Shown piece by piece: positions 10,681-20,490 of a stretch of DNA of 21,182 nucleotides. Position 1 is the first letter of the stretch. Every line of letters begins with the position of its first letter. Source of the stretch: Cylindrodendrum hubeiense (taxonomy: Eukaryota > Ascomycota > Sordariomycetes > Hypocreales > Nectriaceae); the NCBI GenBank assembly GCA_014621425.1, contig JAANBB010000590.1, forward strand, positions 1-21,182. The letters run 5' to 3'. The translations under genes were made by a program, and so were the position numbers. The notes under the pieces were generated by a model. The model saw only the letters and a program-made list of their open reading frames with translations. It was not told the origin of the DNA and did no database searches.

Positions 10681-11471
10681 ATATTATTATTTTATAGTAA
10701 ATATATATTAGTAGGATATAAATAGAATAAGAAGGGTTAGTATAGTATTAGTAGTTATAGGGTATAGGATATAGGATATAGGGTAGAGTATAGAGAATAG
10801 AGTAAAGTAATAATAATTATAAGCTATAGTGGGAAGTTATCAGGGTTAAGAAGGATTAATAAATTAATAAGAAAAGAGAGAAAATAAGATAATTTAAAAG
10901 GGTAAGGAATAAAAAGAATTTAATTAGTAGTTATTAAAATTAGACTATTATTTATATTTAAGGTTTAATTAATAGAGAGAGTAAGAGAGAATAAGAATAA
11001 ATAAAAAGAAAAGGGAAAAAGTAAAAAGAATATAGAAATAGAAAAAGGGTTAAAATAAAAAGAATATAAAAATAAAAAAAGGGAATAAGTAAAAAGAAAG
11101 GAAAAGTAAAAAAAGAGAAAAAAGTAGAAAAAGAAAAATAGAAAAAAGAAAGAGAGTAGAAGAAAAGAAGAGTTATTTACTATAAAAAAGAAAGAAAGTG
11201 ATTTATAAAGATAGTTAGAAGGATTAGTATATAATAAGAATTAGAAGAGATATTAGAATAAAAAGTAAAAATATAAAATAAAATAAAATAGAGTAAATTA
11301 TAATTATAGTATAAAGGACAGAATAAAGTAGTTATAATTATACTACTATAAGAGATAGTTTAGAGAATAGAGTAAAGTGATAATAGTTATTATAAGAATT
11401 AAAACAAGTAATTAATACAAAATAAAGAAAATAATTTATAAAAATAGTTAGGGAGGATAATATATAAGAAT

Positions 11472-11712
11472 AGTTTAGGAGAGTGATTTAATAAAGATAG
11501 TTAAGGAGAGTGGTTTATTATAAGGGTTAGAGGGAGTTATTTATTATAAAAGTTAGGGGGAGTTATTTATTATAAGGGTTAGGGGGAGTTATTTATTATA
11601 ATAGTTAGGGGGAATAGTTTATTATAAGGGTTAGGGGGAGTTATTTATTATAATAATTAGGGGAAGTGATTTATTATAAGGGTTAGGGAGAATAGTTTAT
11701 TATAAGGGTTAG
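11472..11712. repeat. 26-bp minisatellite with telomere-like core (about 9 units)
   Basis: The typical unit is GTTAGGGGGAGTTATTTA followed by TTATAAGG, repeated nearly perfectly every 26 bp. Adjoining units create GGGTTAGGG, identical to one and a half telomere repeats on the telomere G-strand. Variants include GGGGAATAGTTTA and GGGGAAGTGATTTA. It lies in the middle of the internal TAS block. Confidence 0.85.
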
Positions 11713-12743
11713 TATAAGAGAGTTATTTTAGTATAATTTTAAAAGATAATAATTAGAGTAGAATTTAAAAAATAGGGTTTAGAATTATATTATATAGAGA
11801 TAGTTATATAATAATAGTTATATAATAAAGTAAAAGAAAGAAAGGTTAGTATATATAAGATATTTTTAATAGGTTAGGGTTAAATTATAATTAAACTAGT
11901 AGGAATTAGAATTATATTATTTTATATATATTAATAGGATATAGATAGGATAAGAAAGGTTAGTAAAGAAATAATATTTATATAGTATAGAATATAGAAT
12001 AGAATATAGAAAGTAAAGTGAAGTGATAATAATTATAAAATATAGAGTATGGTTTAGAAAGTAAAGTAAAGTAAAGTTAGTATTATAATATAATTCAGAT
12101 AGTAGAGTGAAATAATAATAATTAGGTAAGGTAAAAGAAAGGGAGAGAGTTAAGATTAATAAGTTATTATTAGTACTATTATTATTAGAATATAAGAGTT
12201 ATATTAGTAGAGATAATAAGAGAGAATAAAAATAAATAAAGAAAGAGGGGAAAAAATAGAAAGAATATAAAAATAGATAAAGGATAAGAGTAGAAAAAGG
12301 AAAACAGTAGAAAAAAAGGAAAAGTAAAAAAAGATAAAAAGTAGAAAAAGAAGGATAGGAAAAAGAAAGAGAGTAAAAGAAAGGAAGAGTAATTTATTAT
12401 AAGAAATAAAGAGAATAATTTATAAGGATAATTAGGAGATTTAATATATTATAAAAAGTAAGGGAGATATTAGAATAAGAGATAGGAATATAAAGTAAAA
12501 TAAAGTAAAGTGAATTATAATTATAACTTAGAAAATAAAGTAAAGTAATAATAATTATAATAATATAAGATATAATTCAGAGGGTAGAGTAAAGTGATAA
12601 TAGTTATTATATAATAGGATACAGTTCTAAGAGTAGAGTAAAATAATAGTAATTATAAATTATAATATAAAAAGTAAAGTAAATAAAGTTTAAGGGATTT
12701 ATATAATAGTATATAATTTAATAAGAGTTAGAAAGGGAAGATA

Positions 12744-12778
12744 TAAAGTATTACCCTAAACCTGTGCTTTTAGTACCT
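12744..12778. repeat. TAS boundary motif (CCCTAAACCTGTGCTTTTAG)
   Basis: This motif marks the right edge of the internal TAS block, just before the 1.3-kb duplication. Related versions lie at about 9675-9705 and, least mutated, at 20389-20420 (CACCCCGAACCCGTATTTTT then AGCACCCG). Three occurrences support a modular TAS structure. Confidence 0.6.
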
Positions 12779-14077
12779 GTCCACTAATCCGTATCCTATT
12801 TAGTGTGAATAGGCAGATCTAGGATTATTAAGGGTTAAGTTATAAGTGAAATTAGAGGGTACGTAAAATAGTAGAGATGAGATTCATATAAAACAAATTT
12901 CATATAAGATAAAATTAATAATTAGTCTAAATATTAAACCTAAGTGAGATACCTAAGTCCTTATTAGTTCTATAATTTATTATCTAATAATAACTTATTA
13001 TTTCTTTTCTTTTATATAGATAAACTTAGGTTTTAAAGTTAAAAGTATTAGCTTAATAATCTTTCCTTTTCTTTCCTTTCTTTTTCTCTTTCTCTTTTTT
13101 TAATTTCTTATTTTCCTTTTTCCTATTATTTTCCTTAATTTTTTATCTCTTTTTCTTATAGTGTTTTTATTCTAATTTTAAATACTCTCTATTAAAATAT
13201 AAGGCTTTTAACTTCTAGTATTTTAAATTATATTATTTTTTCTCCCCTCCCTTTCTTTTAGTTTACCTATTTTAAAGATAAGATTATAGAGAAAAGAGTA
13301 ATAGAGGAGATATTACTATTTATACTAGAAGAGACTATTAGAGTATATACTCTATTATAGCTCTTAATCTATCTTTAATATTATACTATAATAAGACTAA
13401 GTATTAAGGTAATTAAAATATACTTCCAGAACTAGTATAAGATTAGGAGGGAAGAATTATAGATAATACTAATATTTGTAAAATCTATTTAATTATTCTA
13501 GGATCCTAATAATATTTCTTTACCTGAAAATTATAATAATTTAATTAAATACTTTAAATTATATAAGGATTTCAAGTATATATATATAGACTATTTATTT
13601 CTCATCTAGAATTAGAATAATATAATTATATATTATAATAAGTATATTAGTCTGGTAATTGGAGATAGGCCTGGATAGGAAGTTATTATACTCTAAATAC
13701 TTTTTAAAGGCCTCTATATTTAGTATTAGATTATAAGAGATATTATTATTAACTAATTCCTTATTAGGGATAATAATAAAGGCTATTATAATAAGGAGAA
13801 TAGTAAGGATAATAAATATAATAAGAATAGTAAGAATAGTAAGAATAATAATAAGAATAAGAAAGTGAGTAAAGAATAGAGGGTAATTTAAGAGTTTATA
13901 AAGATTATACTTATTTATAAATAATAGCTAGTTAAGATAGAGGAGAAGTAATAAATAAATATTAAGATATTAAATAATATAAATAGTAAGTTAGTATAAA
14001 TTAAGTTTATAAAGTAAGTTATCTATTTATAGGGAAAGAATAGGAAGATACTCTATATAGCCAGTTAGTTACTAAAT
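12776..14077 (+). repeat. 1.3-kb tandem duplication of the TLH-1 5' end, copy A
   Basis: This unit starts CCTGTCCACTAATCCGTATCC, aligns along its whole length with 14078-15377 and is joined directly to it. It holds about 490 bp of 5' flank with a CT-rich tract and then the first 260 or so codons of TLH-1. The copies differ almost only by transitions, and where they differ copy A usually has the T or A (for example AATTTAATT against AACCCAATT near 13540 and 14840). Copy A is therefore the more RIP-altered one. It has no helicase part and is a broken 5' fragment. Confidence 0.9.
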
Positions 14078-14360
14078 CCTGTCTACCAATCCACATCCCA
14101 TTTAACATAAACAGGCAGATCTGAGGTTATTAAGGGTTAAGTTATAAGCGAAATTAGAGGGTACACGGGATAGCAGGGGTAAGATTCACGCAAAACAAAC
14201 TTCACACAAGATAAGATCAGTAATTAGTCCAAATACTAAACCCAAATAAAATACCCGAGTCCCCATTAACTCTATAATTTATCACCCGACAATAACTTAC
14301 TATTTCTTTTCTTTTATATAGACAAGCTTAGGTTTCGAAGTTAAAAGTATCAGCTTAATA

Positions 14361-14475
14361 ATCTCTCCTCTCCTTTCCTCTCTCCTTCTCTTCCTCTCTT
14401 CTTAGTTTCTTATTCTCCTTTTTCCTACTATCTTCCTCAATTTTTTATCTCTCTTTCCTATAGTACTTTTATTCT
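14361..14475 (+). promoter_or_regulatory. CT-rich tract upstream of TLH-1
   Basis: A long pyrimidine run (TCTCCTCTCCTTTCCTCTCT and similar) precedes the first recognisable TLH-1 codons. CT-rich tracts are common in promoters and 5' leaders of filamentous fungi. A duplicate sits in copy A at about 13060-13160. No TATA box or start codon could be fixed because the region is mutated. Confidence 0.35.
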
Positions 14476-15089
14476 AATTTTAAATACTCTCTATTAAAAT
14501 ATAAGACTTTTAACTTCTAATATTCTAAATTATACTATTCCTTCCCCCCCCCCTTTCTCTTAGTCTACTTATCTTAAAGATAAGATTATAGAGAAAAGAG
14601 TAATAGAGAAGATATCACTATTTATACTAGAAGAGACTATTAGAATATATACTCTACTATAGCTCTTAATCTATCTTTAATACCATACTATAACAAGACC
14701 AGATATCAAAACAATTAAGATACACTTCCAGAACCAGTATAAGATCAGGAGGGAAGAACTACAAATAATACTAACATTCACAAAATCCGTCTAGCCACTC
14801 CAGGATCCTAGTAATATTTCTCTACCTGAGAATTATAATAACCCAATTAAGTACTTCAAATTATATAGGGATTTCAGGTATATATATATAGACTATCTAT
14901 TTCTTACCTAAAACCAGAATAATATAATTATATATTATAATAAGTATATTAGTCTAGTAATTAGAGATAGGCCTAGATAGGAAGTTATCACACTTTAGAC
15001 ACTTCTTAAAGGCCCCCGTATTCGGTATTAGATTATAAGAGATACTATTACCAGCCAACTCCCCACTGAGGATAGTAGTGAAAACTATT

Positions 15090-15165
15090 ATAATAAGGAG
15101 GATAGTGAGGATAGTGAGTATAGTAAGGATAGTAAGGATAGTAAGGATAATAATAAGAATAAGAG
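15090..15165 (+). repeat. Trinucleotide-based low-complexity coding repeat (Asp-Ser rich)
   Basis: Repeated GATAGT(G/A)AG units in TLH-1 encode Asp-Ser-Glu/Lys triplets, just after the zinc-finger-like region. Copy A holds a related, shorter, more A-rich version near 13800-13870. Such linkers are usually disordered and vary in length. Confidence 0.7.
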
Positions 15166-16059
15166 AGTGAGTAGAGGATAGAGGATAGCTTAAGAGCTTG
15201 TAAAAACTATACTTATTTATAAGTAGTGACTAGCTAAGATAGAGGAGAAATAGTAAATAAATATCAAGGTACCAGGTAATATAAACAGTAAGTTAATATA
15301 AATCAAGTTTATAAAGTGGGCTGCCTATTTATAGGGGAAAGATAGGAAGATACTCTATATAGCCAGTTAGTCACCAAGCCCTAAGGTGGTAGAGAGGTAG
15401 CTACAACACAAGGAGGAGATCAAAGCTAATTAATAACTATAACAACTCACCGCCAGTTTTAACTAGGAATTAGTAAGATACATAGAGTGACTTAATTAGA
15501 TACTAGAAAATATACTTAAATAACTATCTAGTATTAATCTATCTCGATTATCAAGTAAACTATTTAGCCAGAAACAGGAGATTACGTTAATAGACTGGTA
15601 TAGGTTATACTAGTAATAATATCTCTACTATTATATCCGGATCTAGCCACTTAGATATGAAAGGGCCAGGATTAAGTATAGTATCCGGTTTATAGATAGA
15701 TAATAGGACATATTTAAAGTGGTAATATATTAGCTTAATACTCTCATTATTACCAAGGCTTACTATAATAGCGATGATAGTGATAGTGATAAGAATGAGA
15801 ATAAAGATAATCGTGGTTATAATCCGGACCAGAATGTACTTGATAATACTATCTTTGCGTTCTATATTAGCTTACTCAAGTAGAAGTTTTATAGTAAGCG
15901 ATACTGGAACCTATTACTCCACTTCATGATCATTCTTACTATCCTACACAAGATTGAGGGGTAGATACCGTATTACTCACACACCCACTTTCTTGCCGGC
16001 TTCTTATAGTACAGCCATATCTTAATACTTGAGCATTTCTTCTAAGGTATCCAGTACAA

Positions 16060-16155
16060 CTCGGATAGTGATGAGGAGGATGACTCAGACTCGGACCCAG
16101 ACCCAGGAGGTAATGGTAATAGCAATGGTAATGGCAATAGTAATAGAAACAGCTT
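16060..16155 (+). repeat. Acidic then Asn/Gly-rich coding repeat
   Basis: In the TLH-1 frame this encodes an acidic run (SDSDEEDDSDSD) followed by Pro-Asp pairs and then Gly-Asn-Ser repeats from GGTAAT and AGCAAT units. It looks like a disordered linker between the N-terminal region and the recombinase-like domain. Confidence 0.7.
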
Positions 16156-16714
16156 CGAGGAGCGCGAGGCGGCCAGTTTCAAAGCTATTACCCGCTTTCA
16201 GGAGGGGCATTGATAATAGCTCGCAGACAGATTATATACACTATTCAGTGCTATTATCTAGTGGATAATATATGGGCGAGGGTACCACAACCAGGAAGGC
16301 GGGTTAGCGTGGCTGGCTTGGGAAAGTAATGGGAAGACACTCAGCTACCAGGGTGAGCGGATCCGGGTAGCCGACTTCTAACGGACTGCACAGGTGGTAG
16401 CTACCGAAACCGAAAAGCTACTCGATAAGCTCATGGGCGGCCAGTGGGCAGAGGTAAAATCTACGATCCGACTAAGAGATATCACGGATAACTTAGTCTA
16501 TAAAGGGCCCAGTCAGTCATTCATGACCAACCGCAAGAACACATGGCTCAAGCCAGGAGCCGGGAAGATAGCCAAGCTCATCGGCCAAACACTCTGGAAG
16601 GCGGTCAAGGGCGGCGACGGCCAGGTCCAATACGAGTGCCGACGGCAGGCAGCGCAGGAGTTCATCGCGGACATAAAGCAGTTCAGGGCTAACTTTATCC
16701 CCACAGCGCATATA

Positions 16715-17310
16715 TAGCTTGGGCAATCCGATCACGGACCAGAGATAGTAACACTCAAGCATTGCGATATCAAGGAACTAGCAAAGAATATATTCATCTT
16801 CGACGGCCAGGTCATGACGGTCACAGATCGCGATAAAAGCAAGGGCACCACGGACCGCAACCACTTAATAGCGCGATTCTTGCCAGAACACTTGAGCTTG
16901 GTGATGGTTACATGTATCGCGTGGCTACTACCATTTGAACAGGTCATGCACGAGCTCTCCGGTATCCGTGGACCGTCCGACAAGCTCGGCCCGTAGCTCT
17001 GGAAGTCAGCCGAGAAGGGGCTCTGGGCGATAGAGGATCTGAGCAAGTAGCTGAGTCTACTGACCGGTGAGCATCTGCATATCAATCTTACCGTCTCCAG
17101 CTATCGGCATATTGCTATCGAATTCGGACGCCGTATCAAGGGCTTGGTCATTCGGCAGAACGAGCTCGATGCCGTTGGGGTCGGGGGTGATAACGATAAC
17201 GACGAACACGTCGATCTGTTGACGGGTGAATCCCGTAAGCAACAGCAGGTAGAGTATATCTGGGATCTCCAAGCAATACACGGCAGTCTCATCGCACGCA
17301 ACCACTATGC
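16715..17310 (+). other. Candidate tyrosine-recombinase catalytic segment within TLH-1
   Basis: In the TLH-1 frame: GPEIVTLKH (from 16736) resembles the motif-I box of YR enzymes (R-x-x-E-L-x-x-L). The residue at the expected Arg position is His (CAC, 16733-16735), one G-to-A change from CGC. DRDKSKG (from 16829) could supply the active-site Lys. [13 protein letters not shown] (from 17096) resembles motif II, with Arg at 17105-17107 but Ser where the usual HxxR has His. [15 protein letters not shown] gives His at 17279-17281 and Tyr at 17306-17308, nine residues apart as in XerC/D, lambda Int and Cre. The interval between motif II and the His is longer than usual and acidic. The assignment is inference from motifs; no structure or profile search was run. 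Confidence 0.55.
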
Positions 17311-17626
17311 GGTCAATATTCTCTTCCCCGGTCGATTACAGCTGGAGATGATTTTGAACTTCTAGGAGATCAGCCGGCTATGGTATCAGTTTCTCAGCCA
17401 TACCGACGGCGAATTCGGGCAGAGGAAGCGGTCAGTGGACGAGCTCGAGAACCTGTCGCTACTGAATGGGAAGAGATAGTGCCACCACGGCGAGGGGCTG
17501 TAGACTGTTGGCGAACTTGACCGCTAATATGCGTTAGATCAGGTTATGAAGATTCTGCGGCCACTTATAGCCGAGAAGGATACTATTATTATTACCGGTA
17601 ATCATCCCCCGCCACAGCGGACCCAG

Positions 17627-17720
17627 GTATGTACATGATCTATTAGTGTTATATAGGGGTAGGTGGCGTAGAAAAGGTTTGATGGGAAAGCATACTGATC
17701 ACTATTATGCTCACTCTTAG
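17627..17720 (+). other. GT-AG intron in TLH-1 (94 bp)
   Basis: The donor is CAG|GTATGT and the acceptor CTCTTAG|G. A CTGAT branch-like motif lies at 17695-17699, about 22 bp before the acceptor. Removing these 94 bases joins the upstream frame (ending in a complete CAG codon) to the helicase frame with no stop, which neatly explains why the frame changes here. The size is typical for filamentous ascomycete introns. Confidence 0.85.
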
Positions 17721-19550
17721 GGTCTGGAGCGAGATAGTAGTGATAATAGCTCAATAGTGGCGGTACCGGTTAATGAGCTTAGAGTCAATCTCAGGCTTAA
17801 GAGATTACTGGGGGAAGGCGCGAGCTGGAAATCAGAGCAGCAGCGAGAGGGCATATATCATATTATGGCGATGCGCAATAACAGTACCCGGAGCGACATG
17901 CTTATCGTCGTACTCCCGATTGGCGGCGGCAAGAGTATCTTCTTTCTACTACCAGCTCTTCTCGAAGAAGAGGGCGGACCCGGCGGCTCGATGAATATTA
18001 TAGTGGTGCCGTTTGTCGCACTGGCCGAGGACTTGGTCACCCGGGCACGGGACTTCGGGATTGATTGTATGCGCTGGCGCAGCGAAGTCGAGGAGGAGCG
18101 CACCGAACGTCAACGGGACGCGCGACTGGTTGTGGTAAGTGCCGACGTGGCCGTCAGTGAAGCGTTTATGGCGTATGTCGAGAGCATCCGGGCCCGGGGA
18201 CTACTCGGGACGATGTTCTTTGACGAGAGTCATACTATCATTCTCGACGTCGGCTACCGAGAGCGGCTCGGGCTCTTGGTGGGACTGCATCGGTATAGAT
18301 GCCCGCTTATCATGCTCACTGCGACACTGCCCGTGTCAATGGAGGGCTGGTTCCGGGAGCGGATGCTCGCTCAGGACGCCGCGATTATCCGGGCGCCGAC
18401 GGCGAGGGCGAATATCCGCTACAGCGTGGAGACTATCAAGCCGAGCAAGACTGGCGTCGAGGATGGCGTGGTGGTGGCAATAGGACGTATCGAGGCGCGG
18501 ATGGAAACGTCACAAAGGGGGGTCATATACTGCCGCTCGATCAAGGAGTGCGAAGCACTAGCAGGACGAGTCGGTTGCGGATACTATCACGGCAAGATGC
18601 TGAGTGAGGAGCGAGAAGCAGCGCTGCAGAACTGGGTCAATGGCCGAGGCGGGCAGCGCTGGATCGTGGCCACAACCGGACTCGGGACCGGCGTGGACAT
18701 TCAGGGTGTTATTGGCGTCATTCACATGCGGCAGCCGTATGGCATCGTCGACTTTGCGCAGCAGACCGGCAGAGGTGGACGGCGGAAAGGGGAGATTGTC
18801 GACTCGATCATCGTGACGGACGGTATACCCCCGTGGCACAACGAGTTTGGCAGTGATGTGGACCAGGAGAATAGGGAGGCGGTCGAGGCGTTTATTGATA
18901 GTACGGACTGTCACCGCATGATGCTGGGTATGTTTCTGGACGGAGCTGGGCGGCGATGTGGAGAGTTAGGGGCTGAGCGTTGTGACCGATGTCTCCGGAG
19001 CGAGGGTTCCGGCAAGCATGATGAGGGCAAGGCGGGTCGAGTCCAGAACCGGTTTCAGGAACATACAGAAGCAGAGAGCCATCGTCTTAAAGCGCTGTAT
19101 GGGTGGCTAGACCGGGTACGGGGGGTAGGCTATTGCGTATGTTATGTGAAGTGGCATATACACGGGGCTCGGGATGAACTGAAGAGGAACTACGAGCATG
19201 GCCGAGAGGTATGTACTGTGCTAAAGCAGGAAGACTTTGTCCAATGGCAGAGGGGCTTGCAATTCGCAGACTTTGATTGCTGTTGGGAGTGTGGGTTACC
19301 GCATGACTGGTGTACTGCAGCACGGGTTGATGGGAAGTGCAGCTACCGCGGCTGCGTACTGCCGGTTATGATGATGGCGCTGGTCAGCAGTACGGTGCGG
19401 CAGGTAGTCAAAGACAAGTTTGGGATCGATATACAGGAGGAGGAGGAGCGCTATCATACATGGGTGGTACGATCAAGGCGTCTTTATGGACGGACAATGA
19501 CGAATGGGTTGGCCGTATGGGATGAGATTATACAGTATTTTCATATATAG
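17721..19550 (+). CDS. Last exon of TLH-1: RecQ-type superfamily 2 helicase, open
   Basis: 609 sense codons are open from the acceptor site to TAG. A GTG at 17757 is not a credible eukaryotic start. The first in-frame ATG is at 17865, leaving 561 residues. Counting from 17757, the helicase motifs are: PIGGGKS (54-60, Walker A), VVPFVAL (83-89), DESH (156-159, Walker B), TATLP (188-192), GVIYCRS (255-261), [10 protein letters not shown] (305-314) and QQTGRGGR (335-342). A RecQ-type zinc site follows: Cys 385, 401, 409, 412. The C terminus has a second Cys/His cluster (Cys 460, 462, 486, 508, 509, 512, 519, 528, 533; His 516). This predicts an ATP-driven 3'-to-5' DNA helicase. Upstream stops mean any product from this copy lacks the N-terminal domains. 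Thirteen Trp and about twenty-one Gln codons survive unmutated. Confidence 0.85.
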   Translation, partial: GLERDSSDNSSIVAVPVNELRVNLRLKRLLGEGASWKSEQQREGIYHIMAMRNNSTRSDMLIVVLPIGGGKSIFFLLPALLEEEGGPGGSMNIIVVPFVALAEDLVTRARDFGIDCMRWRSEVEEERTERQRDARLVVVSADVAVSEAFMAYVESIRARGLLGTMFFDESHTIILDVGYRERLGLLVGLHRYRCPLIMLTATLPVSMEGWFRERMLAQDAAIIRAPTARANIRYSVETIKPSKTGVEDGVVVAIGRIEARMETSQRGVIYCRSIKECEALAGRVGCGYYHGKMLSEEREAALQNWVNGRGGQRWIVATTGLGTGVDIQGVIGVIHMRQPYGIVDFAQQTGRGGRRKGEIVDSIIVTDGIPPWHNEFGSDVDQENREAVEAFIDSTDCHRMMLGMFLDGAGRRCGELGAERCDRCLRSEGSGKHDEGKAGRVQNRFQEHTEAESHRLKALYGWLDRVRGVGYCVCYVKWHIHGARDELKRNYEHGREVCTVLKQEDFVQWQRGLQFADFDCCWECGLPHDWCTAARVDGKCSYRGCVLPVMMMALVSSTVRQVVKDKFGIDIQEEEERYHTWVVRSRRLYGRTMTNGLAVWDEIIQYFHI

Positions 19551-19690
19551 AACTAGGTAGCGATATGCTTTAAGGTTATAATATAAATTGGAAAGGGTAT
19601 AGTTATGGTCTGATTGTAGATACTAGACTTGGAGGGAAAAGGGGATCAGGTTCTGTATGGTATAGGGTAGGTCGGGTAAGGGGAGCGGGA

Positions 19691-19744
19691 TTTAGGATCC
19701 GCGGATTATTATTACTATTCTCACCCGAGTCCGCAGATCTCAAA
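19691..19744. repeat. Imperfect inverted repeat (hairpin-like) downstream of TLH-1
   Basis: The arms TTTAGGATCCGCGGA (19691-19705) and TCCGCAGATCTCAAA (19730-19744) pair at 12 of 15 positions, and all three mismatches are transitions. The loop is 24 nt. It lies 140 bp past the TLH-1 stop codon and is one of three related palindromes. It could be a structural or boundary element; no function is shown. Confidence 0.65.
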
Positions 19745-20110
19745 TGAATATCAATACTCTCTATAATGGGAAACCGTACGATAGGTTAAGACAGTTCAAC
19801 AAATACACATAAAAAGAGGGGAAATAAGACAATTTAGAAAACTAGGAGTTGAAAAGTAATTCAACTACTAGCTCTTAAAATTATACTATTAGTATTCGTT
19901 TAGGGGCTATTGTAGAAGGGTTAGTAGGGGAGAAAGAGAGAAGGCAAATGGGTAGAAAAGAATGAACTAAGTAGAGCAGAAAAGGACTAACAGAAGAAGA
20001 CGATGATAAGTAGAGAGGATATTTATTACAGCCGCGGTTCAGAGAGCAGAGCGAAGCAGTGGCAGTTATCAATATGGTTCCGGGGAAGTGAATCTAACAG
20101 GAATAACAAA

Positions 20111-20292
20111 TAAGACGACCCGCTGGCAGCACCGCGTAAGACAACCCGATAGCAATACCGGGTAAGATAACTTAATAGTAGTATCGAGTAAAACGAACCG
20201 ATAATAGTATCGAGTAAGATAACTTAATAGCAATATCGAGTAAGATGACTTGATAATAGTATTGAGTAAGATAAACTGATGGTAGTATTGAG
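20111..20292. repeat. 26-bp minisatellite, distal copy (7 units)
   Basis: There are seven exact-length units of 26 bp. The least mutated ones (20111-20162) read TAAGACGACCCGCTGGCAGC and TAAGACAACCCGATAGCAAT followed by ACCGCG or ACCGGG. Later units drift to TAAGATAACTTAATAG-type by transitions. The array thus shows the unmutated consensus and its RIP products side by side. Confidence 0.9.
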
Positions 20293-20388
20293 TAGAGATG
20301 TAAGATGACCCAATAGTAGTAATAGGTATTATAGGAAGTATCTTAAGGTAATAGTATATAGGTTGGCTAGGTAAAGGGGAAATAGAGA

Positions 20389-20420
20389 GCACCCCGAACC
20401 CGTATTTTTAGCACCCGACA
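20389..20420. repeat. TAS motif CACCCCGAACCCGTATTTTT, least mutated copy
   Basis: Mutated versions occur at about 9675-9705 (CTCCTAAACTTATATTTTTA) and 12744-12778. It is followed by CAAGTCCGCGGCATCCCGCG, which contains two short CCGCGG/CCGCGGG palindromes not found in the other copies. Confidence 0.6.
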
Positions 20421-20490
20421 AGGTCAAGTCCGCGGCATCCCGCGGGTATAAAAAAGAAGCTTACTATATAGAAGAAAGATTAGGGAGGAG

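Larger units (their letters stand above)
8610..12775. repeat. Internal telomere-associated sequence block (TAS-2)
   Basis: This is purine-rich on the + strand and has no gene. It is built from recurring modules: a segment like AATAAGATAATTTAGAAAGC followed by a TTATTAAAATTATACTATTA-like piece recurs near 8985, 9985, 10870 and, more diverged, 12125. A motif related to AGAGTAAAGTGATAATAAT recurs near 9213, 10797, 11364, 12535 and 12585. About 9000-10300 aligns collinearly with 19830-21058, so it is an internal copy of the distal subtelomere, with far more C-to-T and G-to-A changes. It separates TLH-2 from the TLH-1 duplication. Confidence 0.8.
14078..15377 (+). repeat. 1.3-kb tandem duplication of the TLH-1 5' end, copy B
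   Basis: This is the less mutated copy of the unit, continuous with the rest of TLH-1. Similarity to copy A ends after CCAGTTAGT, where copy A runs into the start of copy B and copy B continues into AGCCCTAAGGTGG and further TLH-1 codons. Confidence 0.9.
14564..19550 (+). pseudogene. TLH-1: telomere-linked RecQ-like helicase gene, 5' part RIP-broken
   Basis: A single frame (first bases congruent to 2 mod 3) runs from 14564 to 17626. A 94-bp intron then joins it in phase to the clean exon 17721-19550. Domains in order: a DUF3505/OrsF-like region (about 14700-15035) with the hallmark LLKGPRIRY, its zinc ligands largely turned to Tyr; low-complexity Asp/Ser stretches; a helical region with SPSPKVVERQL-like residues; a recombinase-like domain (about 16715-17310); the RecQ motor; a Cys-rich C terminus. 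Stops are dense before 16 kb. In 16202-17626 there are twelve, at 16211, 16214, 16217, 16259, 16379, 16715, 16994, 17048, 17363, 17477, 17501 and 17525, all but one TAG or TAA. None lie in the last exon. A run CTCTTAG ending at 14563 resembles a 3' splice site, so an earlier exon may exist. The ancestral start codon was not found. Confidence 0.85.

Noticed and set aside
221..12775. Mitochondrial, plasmid or AT-rich bacterial DNA as the source of the A+T richness
   Set aside because: Nuclear-type RecQ and pogo transposase frames can be read through it with transition-type damage, and the same modules occur in less mutated form next to the telomere.
16029..16268. 79-codon open frame on + starting MSISSKVSS
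   Set aside because: It is in a different frame from the TLH-1 reading, which here encodes an acidic and Asn/Gly-rich linker continuous with flanking TLH-1 segments.
17757..17759. GTG as the helicase start codon
   Set aside because: GTG starts are bacterial. The frame is open upstream to the intron acceptor at 17721, so this is the interior of an exon; the first in-frame ATG is at 17865.
17858..18914. Several overlapping open frames on both strands within the helicase exon
   Set aside because: They are shadows of the GC-rich helicase exon and show no independent motifs.
20069..20392. Minus-strand open frame across the 26-bp minisatellite
   Set aside because: It is a by-product of the tandem repeat. 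The repeat length is not a multiple of three and the internal copy does not preserve the frame.
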